A stretch of DNA of 64,000 bases from Maritalea mobilis. GTDB lineage: Bacteria > Pseudomonadota > Alphaproteobacteria > Rhizobiales > Devosiaceae. Where the stretch lies: contig NZ_SNYR01000001.1 in NCBI RefSeq assembly GCF_004363175.1, positions 744,001-808,000 of the forward strand. The letters are read 5' to 3'. How positions within the stretch are numbered: position 1 is the first letter of the stretch; every line of letters begins with the position of its first letter. The translations under genes and the position numbers were made by a program. The notes under the pieces are model-generated. The model had not been told where the DNA came from and did no database searches. It saw only the letters and a list, made by a program, of their open reading frames with translations. Positions 1 through 9,500 of this stretch are shown piece by piece.

Positions 1-543
<543 letters not shown>

Positions 544-620
544 TTATTCACTCACTTCGTGTCTTATTCCAGGCGCTGGACCGCCTGCGGTTTAAAGGGT
601 GCTGGACCACCCCAAAAAGA

Positions 621-1901
621 TTATTTCACCCGCCGCAAGAAAGGGCGTGTGCCCGCGGGCACCTCAATGTCGCGGCCTGTGGGCTGCATAAACACTGAAA
701 CACCAGCAATCGCATCGTTTTCTAGTGCGTTTCGCGTTGGTCCGTCAACAACCACAAGGCTGTCAAAGCCGCAACGGCGCAAAAACTGCACTTGGTCTGT
801 CAAAATATCGCCACGTGCACGCAACTCGCCCTCAAAGCCATATCGCTCACGCAACAGGCGGGCAGATGAATATCCGCGACCATCGCCGAACTTTGGAAAC
901 TCAACCGAAATCGCAGAAAAACGGCTCGCTTCGTCACCGATCAAATGCACATCGTCGCCCGGCTCAACAATCAAGCCAATGGCGCCATTGCTGGCCAAAA
1001 CCCGCTCCTTATGCTCAAGATAGAGCGCAAACGGCACAAAAACATGATCGAGATCAATCAAGGCCTCATCTTCTGCAAGATCACGCCATTGATCTTCAAC
1101 AAATTGACCGTCTTTAAAAAGCGTATTCATGCCCTGTCCCTTGGCCTGCGGCTTTGCGATTTTGCCGCTTACATCAAAATGAATTCCACATTCGGTTTTG
1201 TCGCGCCCGCGCCAGCGACCAGAGCGAGGGTCTTCCCCCTCCTTCACCATCGAGGTACACGGCGCACAACCGATAGACAAATAGCCGACATTAAACAAGG
1301 GATGCGGTGGCAAATCATGTTCGGCGCGATAGGCCTTCACATCCTCAAAATCCCAATAGGCCAACGGGTTGACCTTGATGCGTTCATCGCTGGTCAATTC
1401 AAAGTGCGGCAACACCCCGCGATCGCTGGTTTGGAAGCGCTTGCGCCCGGTCACCCAGCCGCCATAGGCTTTCAACGCTGCGTCGAGCGGTTCAGTTTTA
1501 CGGATATGGCAGCAGCTATCAGGATCGGTTTGCCAAAGGTCGCCCTTCGGGTCAAAACGTGCCAAATCGCTGGTGTCTGGCTCCAAAAAGCGCACATTGG
1601 TCAGGCCCAAATGCTGCTTCATGGTTTCCACATATTCAAGCGTTTCAGGGAAATGCTTGCCCGTTTCCAAAAACAGCACTTCCTGATGCGGATTGATCTG
1701 CGCCACCATGTGCAGCAACACAGAAGAATCTGCGCCGAAAGAAGAGACCATCGCGATGGGGTGCGAGGTCAATTCTTCCAGCGCATGGCGCAACACGCTC
1801 AGCGCGTCACGCTCATCAAACATGCCGTTCAAGGCAACCAATTGCAGATCGCTCAGGCGCTCCTTCGGGGTAAACGCTGCAGCGGCGTTGGAACTAGCCA
1901 T
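621..1901 (-). CDS. cysH: Adenylyl-sulfate (APS) reductase fused to a C-terminal DUF934 domain
   Basis: A 426-residue protein that is longer than the usual ~240-residue CysH. The N-terminal half has the PP-loop motif SSFGADSSVLLHM, a CC pair in SCCHIRKTEPL near residue 128 and a CxxC pair in GCAPC near 211. It also has the catalytic KTECGIH near residue 244. The CC plus CxxC set marks a [4Fe-4S] APS reductase rather than a PAPS reductase; it reduces activated sulfate to sulfite with thioredoxin. Residues ~275-415 match DUF934, which is normally a separate gene beside sulfite reductase. I start at the ATG at 1901, which overlaps the sulfite reductase stop by 8 bp. A longer reading frame upstream is only the overlapping gene. 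Confidence 0.9.
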   Translation of the reverse strand: MASSNAAAAFTPKERLSDLQLVALNGMFDERDALSVLRHALEELTSHPIAMVSSFGADSSVLLHMVAQINPHQEVLFLETGKHFPETLEYVETMKQHLGLTNVRFLEPDTSDLARFDPKGDLWQTDPDSCCHIRKTEPLDAALKAYGGWVTGRKRFQTSDRGVLPHFELTSDERIKVNPLAYWDFEDVKAYRAEHDLPPHPLFNVGYLSIGCAPCTSMVKEGEDPRSGRWRGRDKTECGIHFDVSGKIAKPQAKGQGMNTLFKDGQFVEDQWRDLAEDEALIDLDHVFVPFALYLEHKERVLASNGAIGLIVEPGDDVHLIGDEASRFSAISVEFPKFGDGRGYSSARLLRERYGFEGELRARGDILTDQVQFLRRCGFDSLVVVDGPTRNALENDAIAGVSVFMQPTGRDIEVPAGTRPFLRRVK

Positions 1902-3537
1902 AAAGCGCCTCCTTAAAGGGGGCCTCACCCAAACGACGGAACGCGTCAATAAAGGGCTCATCCGCATTTTCGCGTTTGGCCATATACACATCGAGCAGCT
2001 TTTCAAGCGCATCCGGCACTTGATCACCCGTCACACCACGGCCCAAAATATTGCCAACAGAGGCGTGTTCAGTGGCGTCACCGCCCACTGTGATCTGATA
2101 AAGCTCCGTGCCTTTTTTCTCCACGCCCAGCACACCAATATGGCCCACATGGTGGTGACCACAGGCGTTGATGCAGCCGGAGATTTTGACTTTCAGTTCG
2201 CCAAATTCGTTTTCACGATCCGCAAAGCGCTTGGCAATATCCTGCGCAATCGGAATTGAACGGGCGTTGGCCAAGGCGCAATAATCAAGACCCGGGCAAG
2301 CGATAATGTCAGAAATCAAACCCGCATTGCCTTCGGCCAAGCCGATCTCAACCAAACGGTCATAGATGGCCCGTACATCAGACTTTTTCACATGCGGCAG
2401 CACCAGATTTTGCTCGTGACTCACACGCAGCTCATCAAAGCTATAGTCACGCGCCAACTCAGCAATCGCGTCCATCTGCTCATCGGTCGCGTCACCAGGC
2501 ACCTCGCCCACCGATTTCAAGGAAATGGTAATGGACGTGTAGCCAGGCTGGCGATGCTTAAACAGGTTGCGCTTCAAAAACTTCGCATATTGCGGATTCT
2601 CCAACGCATGACGCTCGGCATCCAAAACATCCTCTGCATCCGCGGCGAATGGCGGTGCGGCGAAATAAGTTGAAATCCGGTCCAGCTCTTCCTGTGGCAG
2701 GGTCAATACCCCGTCCTTCAGTTGCGCAAACTCGGCTTCAACTTCTTCGCGGATTTGCTCAATGCCGGTTTCGTGCACCAAAATCTTGATCCGCGCTTTA
2801 TATTTGTTGTCGCGACGACCATGCAGATTATAGACCCGCAAAATTGCTTCCAAATAGGCCAGCAAATCTTCGTGCGGCACAAAATCATTGATTTCCTTGG
2901 CAACCATCGGCGTACGGCCCAAACCGCCGCCCACAAACACGCGCCAGCCAACCTGACCGCCCTGCTCATTGGCCATCAAACCAATATCGTGAAACTTCAC
3001 GGCAGCACGATCCTGCGGCGCGCCAGTGATGGCGATTTTGAATTTGCGCGGCAAGAATGAAAATTCAGGATGTAGGCTCGACCATTGACGAATGATCTCA
3101 GCTACTGGGCGCGGATCGATGATTTCATCGTGGGCGGCGCCAGCAAACTGGTCCGTCGTCACATTGCGAATGCAGTTGCCCGAAGTTTGAATGGCGTGCA
3201 TTTCAACTTCTGCCAATTCCTCAAGAATTTTTGGCACATCCTGCAATTTCGGCCAATTATATTGAATATTCTGCCGCGTGGTGAAGTGGCCATAGCCACG
3301 GTCATAGGTGCGGGCAATGTGCGCCAATTTATGCATCTGGCGGGAGTTCAGCGTGCCATATGGCACTGCAACCCGCAGCATATAGGCGTGCAATTGCAGA
3401 TAAAGTCCATTCATCAAACGCAGCGGGCGAAACTGATCTTCGGTCAATTCCCCAGCAACACGGCGCTTTACCTGATCTGAAAACTGGGCGGTACGCTCGC
3501 GCACAAAGGCGGCGTCAAATTCATCATAGCGATACAT
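1894..3537 (-). CDS. cysI: Sulfite reductase (siroheme / [4Fe-4S] hemoprotein)
   Basis: A 547-residue member of the nitrite/sulfite reductase family that performs the six-electron reduction of sulfite to sulfide in cysteine synthesis. The cluster and siroheme ligands are visible as CPGLDYC near residue 413 and CINAC near 453, giving the CX5C...CX3C pattern. Two ferredoxin-like half domains surround these motifs. There is no flavoprotein partner (cysJ) in view, so electrons probably come from ferredoxin through the reductase at 1-543. I use the ATG at 3537, which overlaps the stop of the DUF2849 gene by 14 bp. Its own stop overlaps the start of cysH. A nitrite reductase role cannot be excluded from sequence alone, but the operon argues for sulfite. 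Confidence 0.9.
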   Translation of the reverse strand: MYRYDEFDAAFVRERTAQFSDQVKRRVAGELTEDQFRPLRLMNGLYLQLHAYMLRVAVPYGTLNSRQMHKLAHIARTYDRGYGHFTTRQNIQYNWPKLQDVPKILEELAEVEMHAIQTSGNCIRNVTTDQFAGAAHDEIIDPRPVAEIIRQWSSLHPEFSFLPRKFKIAITGAPQDRAAVKFHDIGLMANEQGGQVGWRVFVGGGLGRTPMVAKEINDFVPHEDLLAYLEAILRVYNLHGRRDNKYKARIKILVHETGIEQIREEVEAEFAQLKDGVLTLPQEELDRISTYFAAPPFAADAEDVLDAERHALENPQYAKFLKRNLFKHRQPGYTSITISLKSVGEVPGDATDEQMDAIAELARDYSFDELRVSHEQNLVLPHVKKSDVRAIYDRLVEIGLAEGNAGLISDIIACPGLDYCALANARSIPIAQDIAKRFADRENEFGELKVKISGCINACGHHHVGHIGVLGVEKKGTELYQITVGGDATEHASVGNILGRGVTGDQVPDALEKLLDVYMAKRENADEPFIDAFRRLGEAPFKEALYG

Positions 3538-3829
3538 AATCAGCCTCACTCAAATGCTGGCGGCCATAGGTGCCGACCGTTGGGCCATTGGCGCGAATTT
3601 GCTCGCGCAAGCGGTTGGTCTGCACCAACTGATTGTCGTGCTTTTCAACCGGAATGGCTTCAAGGCTCACCACCTTGTCCTTCTTGGTTGCCGCCGCCAA
3701 AATCTCATCAACTTCTGGCGCTTTATCGTCAAAAATTTGCGCTTGCTGCAAATCCATGCCCCAGCGGTCTTCGCCGTAAAAATATACGACGGCGCCGGAC
3801 AAAAGCTCGTTGCCTGTAATTACTTTCAT
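3524..3829 (-). CDS. DUF2849 domain protein of the sulfite reduction operon
   Basis: A 101-residue soluble protein beginning MKVITGNELLSGAVVYF, which matches DUF2849, a family commonly found between cysG and cysI in alphaproteobacteria. A purine-rich AGGTGGGG ribosome site lies just upstream of the ATG. Its stop overlaps the start of cysI by 14 bp and it begins 8 bp after cysG, so it is translated as part of the operon. The biochemical role is unknown; an accessory function in sulfite reduction is inferred only from its constant position. No membrane segment or cysteine ligand pattern is visible. Confidence 0.85.
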   Translation of the reverse strand: MKVITGNELLSGAVVYFYGEDRWGMDLQQAQIFDDKAPEVDEILAAATKKDKVVSLEAIPVEKHDNQLVQTNRLREQIRANGPTVGTYGRQHLSEADYVSL

Positions 3830-3837
3830 TGCCCCAC

Positions 3838-5235
3838 CTATGCCACTTGCAATGTTTGAGGCAGTTGCGCCTCAAATTGTTGCCAATTGCCACTGGCAAT
3901 CGCTTCACCGATGAAAACGATCGCTGGCCCTTCGGCCAATTGTTCTTTCAATTGTTCAGCGTCCGCCAATGTGCCCAAATGACGAGTGCTGTTTTCACGG
4001 CCCGCATTCACCACAACACCCACTGGCGTTGAACCTGCCAACCCGTGGGCGATCAAATCATTGGCCACATCTGCCAAGATCGACTTGCCCATATAAATGC
4101 CTAATGAAATGCCGGACTTCGCCAAGCTGGCCCAATGGGTCACCACTTGATTGTCTGCGCCATGCGCTGTTGCGAACACGATGCCTGAAGAAACATTGCG
4201 CAATGTAACAGCGGTTTCGCTGTCTGCCGCCGCAGCCAAAGCCGAGGTGATGCCTGGCACAATGTCAAAATCCACATTGTTTGCCCGCAAATGCGCGATT
4301 TCCTCGCCTGCGCGACCAAAAATCATCGGATCGCCAGACTTCAACCGCACCACGCGCTTGCCCTGCTTGGCCAAATCGACAAGCATCTGATTGATGCGCT
4401 TTTGCGTGAAGGAGTGACGGCCCTTGGCCTTACCAACTGCAAAACGTTCCGCATCGCGGCGGCCCATCTCCACAATGGCGTCTGGCACCAATTGGTCATG
4501 CACAATCACGTCTGCGCTTTGCAACACGCGCTGCGCGCGAAGCGTTAGCAAATCTTCCGCACCCGGACCTGCGCCAACCAAGTGCACAAAGCCCTGCCCT
4601 TCGGCACGCGCTTGCATCAACCAGTCCGCAAACAAGTGCGCGTCCTGATCCTGATCACCAGCCACCAGCCGCTCATATTTCGGCGAGGCCAGCAAATCTT
4701 GATAGAACTTGCGGCGCTGATCACCCGAATGAATCGTTTGCTCAACTTTCTCGCGTAAGCCACCAGTAAATTTCACGATTTTCCCCAAAGACAGCGGCAA
4801 CAAGGCCTCAATTTTAGCCCGCACCAACCGCGCCATCACAGGCGCTTCGCCCTCAGATGAAATCGCAACGGACAAAGGAGCACGATCCACAATGGCCGGG
4901 GTGTAAAAATCGCACTCGTCTGGCTTGTCCACCACATTCAACGGAATGCCGTGCGCCCGCGCTGCCTCTTTGGCCAAATCCGCATCTGGCCCTTCATCAC
5001 CGGAAAACACCATGGCTGCGCCTTCAAGCAAATCCTCGGTGAAAGGTTGCTCCAGCACAGTGATATCCAAGCCGCCGAAATCAGCAAAAATTTTACGGGC
5101 CACCACAATGGTGTGGGCATCAGTTTTGGCCGCCAACCGAGCTTTCGCCAAGGCTTCTGGGCCGCCACCTGCAATCACAATTTTTTTGCCCCGTACCTTC
5201 ATAGATACTGGGAAAATGCCGAGTTTGGTCATCAT
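3838..5235 (-). CDS. cysG: Siroheme synthase: uroporphyrinogen-III methyltransferase with precorrin-2 dehydrogenase/ferrochelatase
   Basis: A 465-residue two-module enzyme that makes siroheme, the cofactor of the sulfite reductase downstream. The N-terminal module (about 1-150) has the NAD-binding motif VIAGGGPEALAKA, which serves precorrin-2 oxidation and iron insertion. The C-terminal module (about 215-455) is a SUMT methyltransferase, with VGAGPGAEDLLTLRA near residue 219 and the motif SGDPMIFGRAGEE near 299. The length equals that of classic CysG. It is first in the operon. Two adjacent ATGs are possible starts (5235 and 5232). A GAGG ribosome site fits the second one slightly better. Confidence 0.93.
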   Translation of the reverse strand: MMTKLGIFPVSMKVRGKKIVIAGGGPEALAKARLAAKTDAHTIVVARKIFADFGGLDITVLEQPFTEDLLEGAAMVFSGDEGPDADLAKEAARAHGIPLNVVDKPDECDFYTPAIVDRAPLSVAISSEGEAPVMARLVRAKIEALLPLSLGKIVKFTGGLREKVEQTIHSGDQRRKFYQDLLASPKYERLVAGDQDQDAHLFADWLMQARAEGQGFVHLVGAGPGAEDLLTLRAQRVLQSADVIVHDQLVPDAIVEMGRRDAERFAVGKAKGRHSFTQKRINQMLVDLAKQGKRVVRLKSGDPMIFGRAGEEIAHLRANNVDFDIVPGITSALAAAADSETAVTLRNVSSGIVFATAHGADNQVVTHWASLAKSGISLGIYMGKSILADVANDLIAHGLAGSTPVGVVVNAGRENSTRHLGTLADAEQLKEQLAEGPAIVFIGEAIASGNWQQFEAQLPQTLQVA

Positions 5236-5294
5236 CGCGCCTCGTCTAAGTTGTTACACAAAATAATCGAGGGGCGAACCATTGCCAAGCTACT

Positions 5295-5318
5295 GAAATA
5301 AAATAGCTTTTTTATTTC
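5295..5318. promoter_or_regulatory. 24-bp inverted repeat upstream of the cys operon (candidate operator)
   Basis: Perfect 9-bp arms GAAATAAAA and TTTTATTTC flank a 6-bp spacer, 60-83 bp upstream of the cysG start. A second overlapping repeat with arms AAGCTA and TAGCTT lies on its downstream side. The position suits a repressor or activator site for the sulfur operon. The regulator is unknown. Confidence 0.35.
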
Positions 5319-5350
5319 CCCATTCACAGGGAAAAAGAGAAAACCGAACC

Positions 5351-5398
5351 CAAAAAGAAAGGGGCGGTGAGTAAATTAAACTCACAACCCGCCCCTTT
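5351..5398 (-). terminator. Rho-independent terminator of the ferredoxin gene
   Basis: On the minus strand a GC-rich stem (AAAGGGGCGGG pairing with CCGCCCCTTT, small bulge) is followed by TTTCTTTTT. It lies 54 bp past the ferredoxin stop and separates that gene from the cys operon. Confidence 0.75.
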
Positions 5399-5451
5399 GA
5401 TAGAATTTTTGCGCCAAATGGCGAATTCTGGAATGAAATTCTAAGGCTAAA

Positions 5452-5793
<342 letters not shown>

Positions 5794-5856
5794 TCAGTGG
5801 CCATATAGCGCCCCTAAGCGCCCATGACAACCACAACAAAGAGAGAAGATGTGCGG

Positions 5857-6240
5857 CTATTCGCCCAAAATTTGGTCGATAAACTCAAGAGCAACGCGAA
5901 CAGCATCACCCAATTGAGCGTAAATTTCGCCCATTTGCGTTCCATTTTGCCGAAGTTCTTGCTCAGCAGAACGGCTTAACTCGGCAATGGAAGTAGCCCC
6001 AACTCCAAGGGCGGCAGACCGCATGCCATGAATGGTGATTTCAAGATTCGGCAAGCTTTTCGCTTTCGCCCAGTCTGGTTCAAATTTGCGCAATTGTTTG
6101 CGGTAGAGCTGCAATATATCGTTTTCGAGATTTTTGTTGCCCATTGTCTGGCGCGCCAAAAACGCCAAATCGATGGCACGTGGACGCCCTTCATCAACAG
6201 AAAAGCCAACTCCATCACGATCAATTGCAAGCCCGGCCAT
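5857..6240 (-). CDS. Hpt (histidine phosphotransfer) domain protein
   Basis: A 127-residue all-helical protein consisting of little more than one Hpt domain. The phosphorylatable histidine is in ITIHGMRSAALGVGA near residues 69-83, matching the Hpt pattern HxLKGxxxxxG with Arg replacing the usual Lys. Hpt proteins relay phosphoryl groups between a hybrid sensor kinase and a response regulator. A clear AAGGAG ribosome site precedes the ATG. It is divergent from the GPR-like gene and no kinase or regulator is in view. Involvement of both in polar growth is only a positional guess. Confidence 0.75.
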   Translation of the reverse strand: MAGLAIDRDGVGFSVDEGRPRAIDLAFLARQTMGNKNLENDILQLYRKQLRKFEPDWAKAKSLPNLEITIHGMRSAALGVGATSIAELSRSAEQELRQNGTQMGEIYAQLGDAVRVALEFIDQILGE

Positions 6241-6584
6241 CGGCCTATACTCCTTGTGAACTCAAACTATCCACAACATATCAAACAAGGTTGAATCAAG
6301 CTTTAAAGCCCGTAAGAAGCCGAAAAATTGATACAAATTGAAATTGAAGGCCGCTTGCACGTTAACTAATTTTTAATAAAAATGTCTCGATCACCTTCAA
6401 TTGGTGTATAAAGGCATGATACCAACGTTCGGCGGCGTTGGGTACTGTGGCCCGAAATGCATTATATTTTAATGCTTTATTAAGTTCTGGAGGACGCTCC
6501 AGTTGTGTTCATTATGCACAAAACTTGCCTCAGCTCACCCTAAGTTCGCCGGGCATTGTGCGGACGCAAAAGGTAGTATTGAGT
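6241..6584. other. Divergent intergenic region with three small inverted repeats in the leader of the GPR-like gene
   Basis: The region separates the Hpt gene from the GPR-like gene. It is AT-rich around 6361-6412, with TATAAA at 6407-6412. Three perfect 6-bp inverted repeats follow on the plus strand: CCAACG/CGTTGG (6422-6441), GCATTA/TAATGC (6459-6475) and CTGGAG/CTCCAG (6487-6502). The frame stays open back to 6438, but I see no ribosome site or conserved protein sequence there, so I treat it as untranslated leader. Confidence 0.4.
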
Positions 6585-9500
6585 ATGGCAAAGAATAAAA
6601 ACTCCTCTAATGATCCAGCCACGCTGGCTTTCTCAGCAGTGGAAAGTGCATTGGAATCTTCATCTGATTCAGATGTAAAATCCAGTAAAGCACCAAGCTT
6701 GGATAAAGCCACCTCATCGTCAGAAGAAAAGCGCGGGCGCTCAAAACGCGCCAGTGAAAGCCGCTCTCGTTCAGCCGAGCGGATCGCTAGTCGCGCAGCT
6801 TCTGTGGCCAATGATGACCGATCCACTGCCGCAGGCATTCTATATTCCATGCAGTCCAAGCCTTCGACAACGCCATACTGGTTGGCGGCTTTGGCCTCTA
6901 TTTGCTGGATGGTGATCATCGGTACACTTGGCTATATGCGTTTTGGCGCAGATTTGGCCAACACCGAATTCACAGCACTTGTCCAAACACCCGACTTTGC
7001 GGGCTTTTCTGCCCTGTTCTTGATCCCAGTGCTGGCCTTTTTTGCCATCGCGTTGATTGTGCGCCGCGCTCAAGATTTGCGCTTGGCCGCCTCTTCCATG
7101 ACCCAAGCCGCCTTGCGCCTTGCGGAACCTGAATCAACAGCGACAGCGCAAATCACAACCGTGGGCCAAGCTGTGCGCCGCGAAGTGAACGCCATTGGCG
7201 ACGGGCTGGAACGTGCGCTTTCTCGCGCAGGTGAGCTGGAAGTGATGGTCCACAATGAAGTGAACTCACTTGAACGCACCTATGCGGACAATGAGTTGCG
7301 CATGCGTGCCCTGATCGAAGAACTGGCCAACCAACGCAATGCCGTGGTGACCAACTCTGAGCGCGTACGCGAAGCTATTTCTGACGCCCATTCTGGCTTT
7401 GCCCAGCAATTGGACGAAGTTGGCTCATCATTTGTGGACAAAATGCGCACAACTGGCGGCGACATCACTCAATCTATCGCAGGCCAAGGCGACCAGATCA
7501 CTGGCGCGCTTAAAGAACAATCAGACCGCTTTGCCAACACCATCGACAATCGCCGCACGGACCTTGTGGCAGCGTTGGACGACAGCACAGACAAGCTGAA
7601 CATTGTGGTGGACGAACGCACCGCCGCCATGGCCTCTGCCCTGGCTGAGCAAAGCGCACAGTTTGACGAAACATTGGCGCAGCGTGCAGACGAATTGGCC
7701 AACAAAGTTGCCTCGCGCACTGAGCAGTTGGACAGCACCTTGTCTGCTCACAGCGACAGCTTTGACCAAACGCTGGCTAATCGCACAGACCAACTGAATA
7801 GCACTCTTTCTGCGCACAGCGAGAGCTTCGATCAGACTTTGGCCATGCGGTCAGACGAATTGTCTGAAAAAGTTGCGATGCGCACAGAAGAATTGGGCTC
7901 GACCCTTTCTGAACAAAATGCGCGCTTCGACAAAACTTTGGTGGAACGCACCGAGCAACTTTCAAGCGAAGTGGCAGACCGCACCGCTCGCCTCAACCAA
8001 GTGTTGAGCGCCCGTGCAACCAATTTCAGCGAAACGCTAGACACCAAGCGTGACGAGTTGGACAATCTGCTTAATGAACGCACCACCTATATGCTGGATG
8101 CCTTTGGCGAGCGCCACACGAATCTGGCCGCAACCATTGAAGAGCGTACAAACGCCCTTAATGACGTGTTGGCCCGTGGTTCCAGCAGCTTTAGCGAAAA
8201 TGTGGACGAGCGCATTGCCCGCCTCACCCGTTCGCTTGAAGATGGCACATCTGAATTCTCCAGCATTATTGAAGAACGCACCAACCAGCTTTCTGGCGTT
8301 TTGCGTGCGTCTAGCGAATCTGTGCTCGTTGATCTCAACTTGCGCGGCGAAGAGATCGCCTCAAACATGGAAAATGTTGGCTCCAACCTCGCCTCCAAGA
8401 TTTTGCAAAACGCAGAATATGCGCAGCGCACTTTGGCTGACTTTGGCTCAGGCGTGGATGAAAGCATCTCCATTCAAACCAACAATTTGGAAAGCGCAGT
8501 GCAATCTGCCCTGCTCCAATTGGGTGGCACGCTGGACGAACGCGCTGCCGAAGCCCGCGAGTTGTTGGCCAATGCTGGACAAGACACCATTTCGCAGCTC
8601 ACCAGCCGTGTAGATGAAGTGGCCGTTATTTTGGACAGCCGCCTCCACTCCATGGATGAAATCATGAGTGAAAAAGGCGAACGTTTGATCAAAACGCTCA
8701 ATGAAAATGAGCAAGGGTTCAAACAACACGCCCAGTCACTGGAAAGCACCATCAATCAGCGCACTTCTGAGTTCAACACTGTGCTGCAAACCAGCGCCGC
8801 TGACCTTGATGCGACCATGAAAAACCGCACCAAAGAGTTGGGCACAACCTTTGAAAAATCCGGTCAATTGTTCCGCGACAGCATTGATGAAAGCTTGCGC
8901 GATGTGAACGAAACCATGGAAACACGCACCAACCACGTTTCTCAAATGATTGAGGAACAAGTGGCCCGCGTGAACGACAATTTGGGCAACCAAATTGATG
9001 CGGCGATTGCACGTTTGTCTGACGCCGAAACTGGCGTTGCGGGCAAAGTGACCGACGCTGTATCCAATATAGAGGCCAGCACCGAGACCTTGGCTGGTCG
9101 CGTGGAAAGCGCTGTGAGCAGCTCTGCAGGCCTGTTTGAAAAAGCAACCAGCGAGCTAGATCAAACCATCGGCAGCCGCCTTTCTGCGACAGAGCAACGT
9201 TTGTCTGCAGCGGCAAACAATATCTCAACCTCGATGCAAGAGCGTGCACTGGAAGCCGAAGAACGCATTACAGCGGCAACACAAAGCTTGTCCGATGCGA
9301 TGGAAGCCCGCGCCCGTGGCAGCGAAGAGCGGATCGCAGCAGCAACGCAAAACCTCTCCTCTTCTGTGGAAGAACGTACACGCGCTGCCGAAGAGCGGAT
9401 CACCGGCGCAACCGAAGGTCTTTCAAGCTCTATCGAAGCCCGTGTGGCCGAGAGCGAAGAGCGCATGGCACTTTCAACCGAGCACTTGTCTCGCACCATC

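Noticed and set aside
6438-6584. N-terminal extension of the GPR-like gene to 6438
   Set aside because: No ribosome site, unusual composition, and it crosses the inverted repeats of the leader; the ATG at 6585 fits better.
7400-9300. Regularly spaced repeats that look at first like a repeat array
   Set aside because: They are diverged 66-bp coding repeats of the helical protein, not a CRISPR or a satellite.
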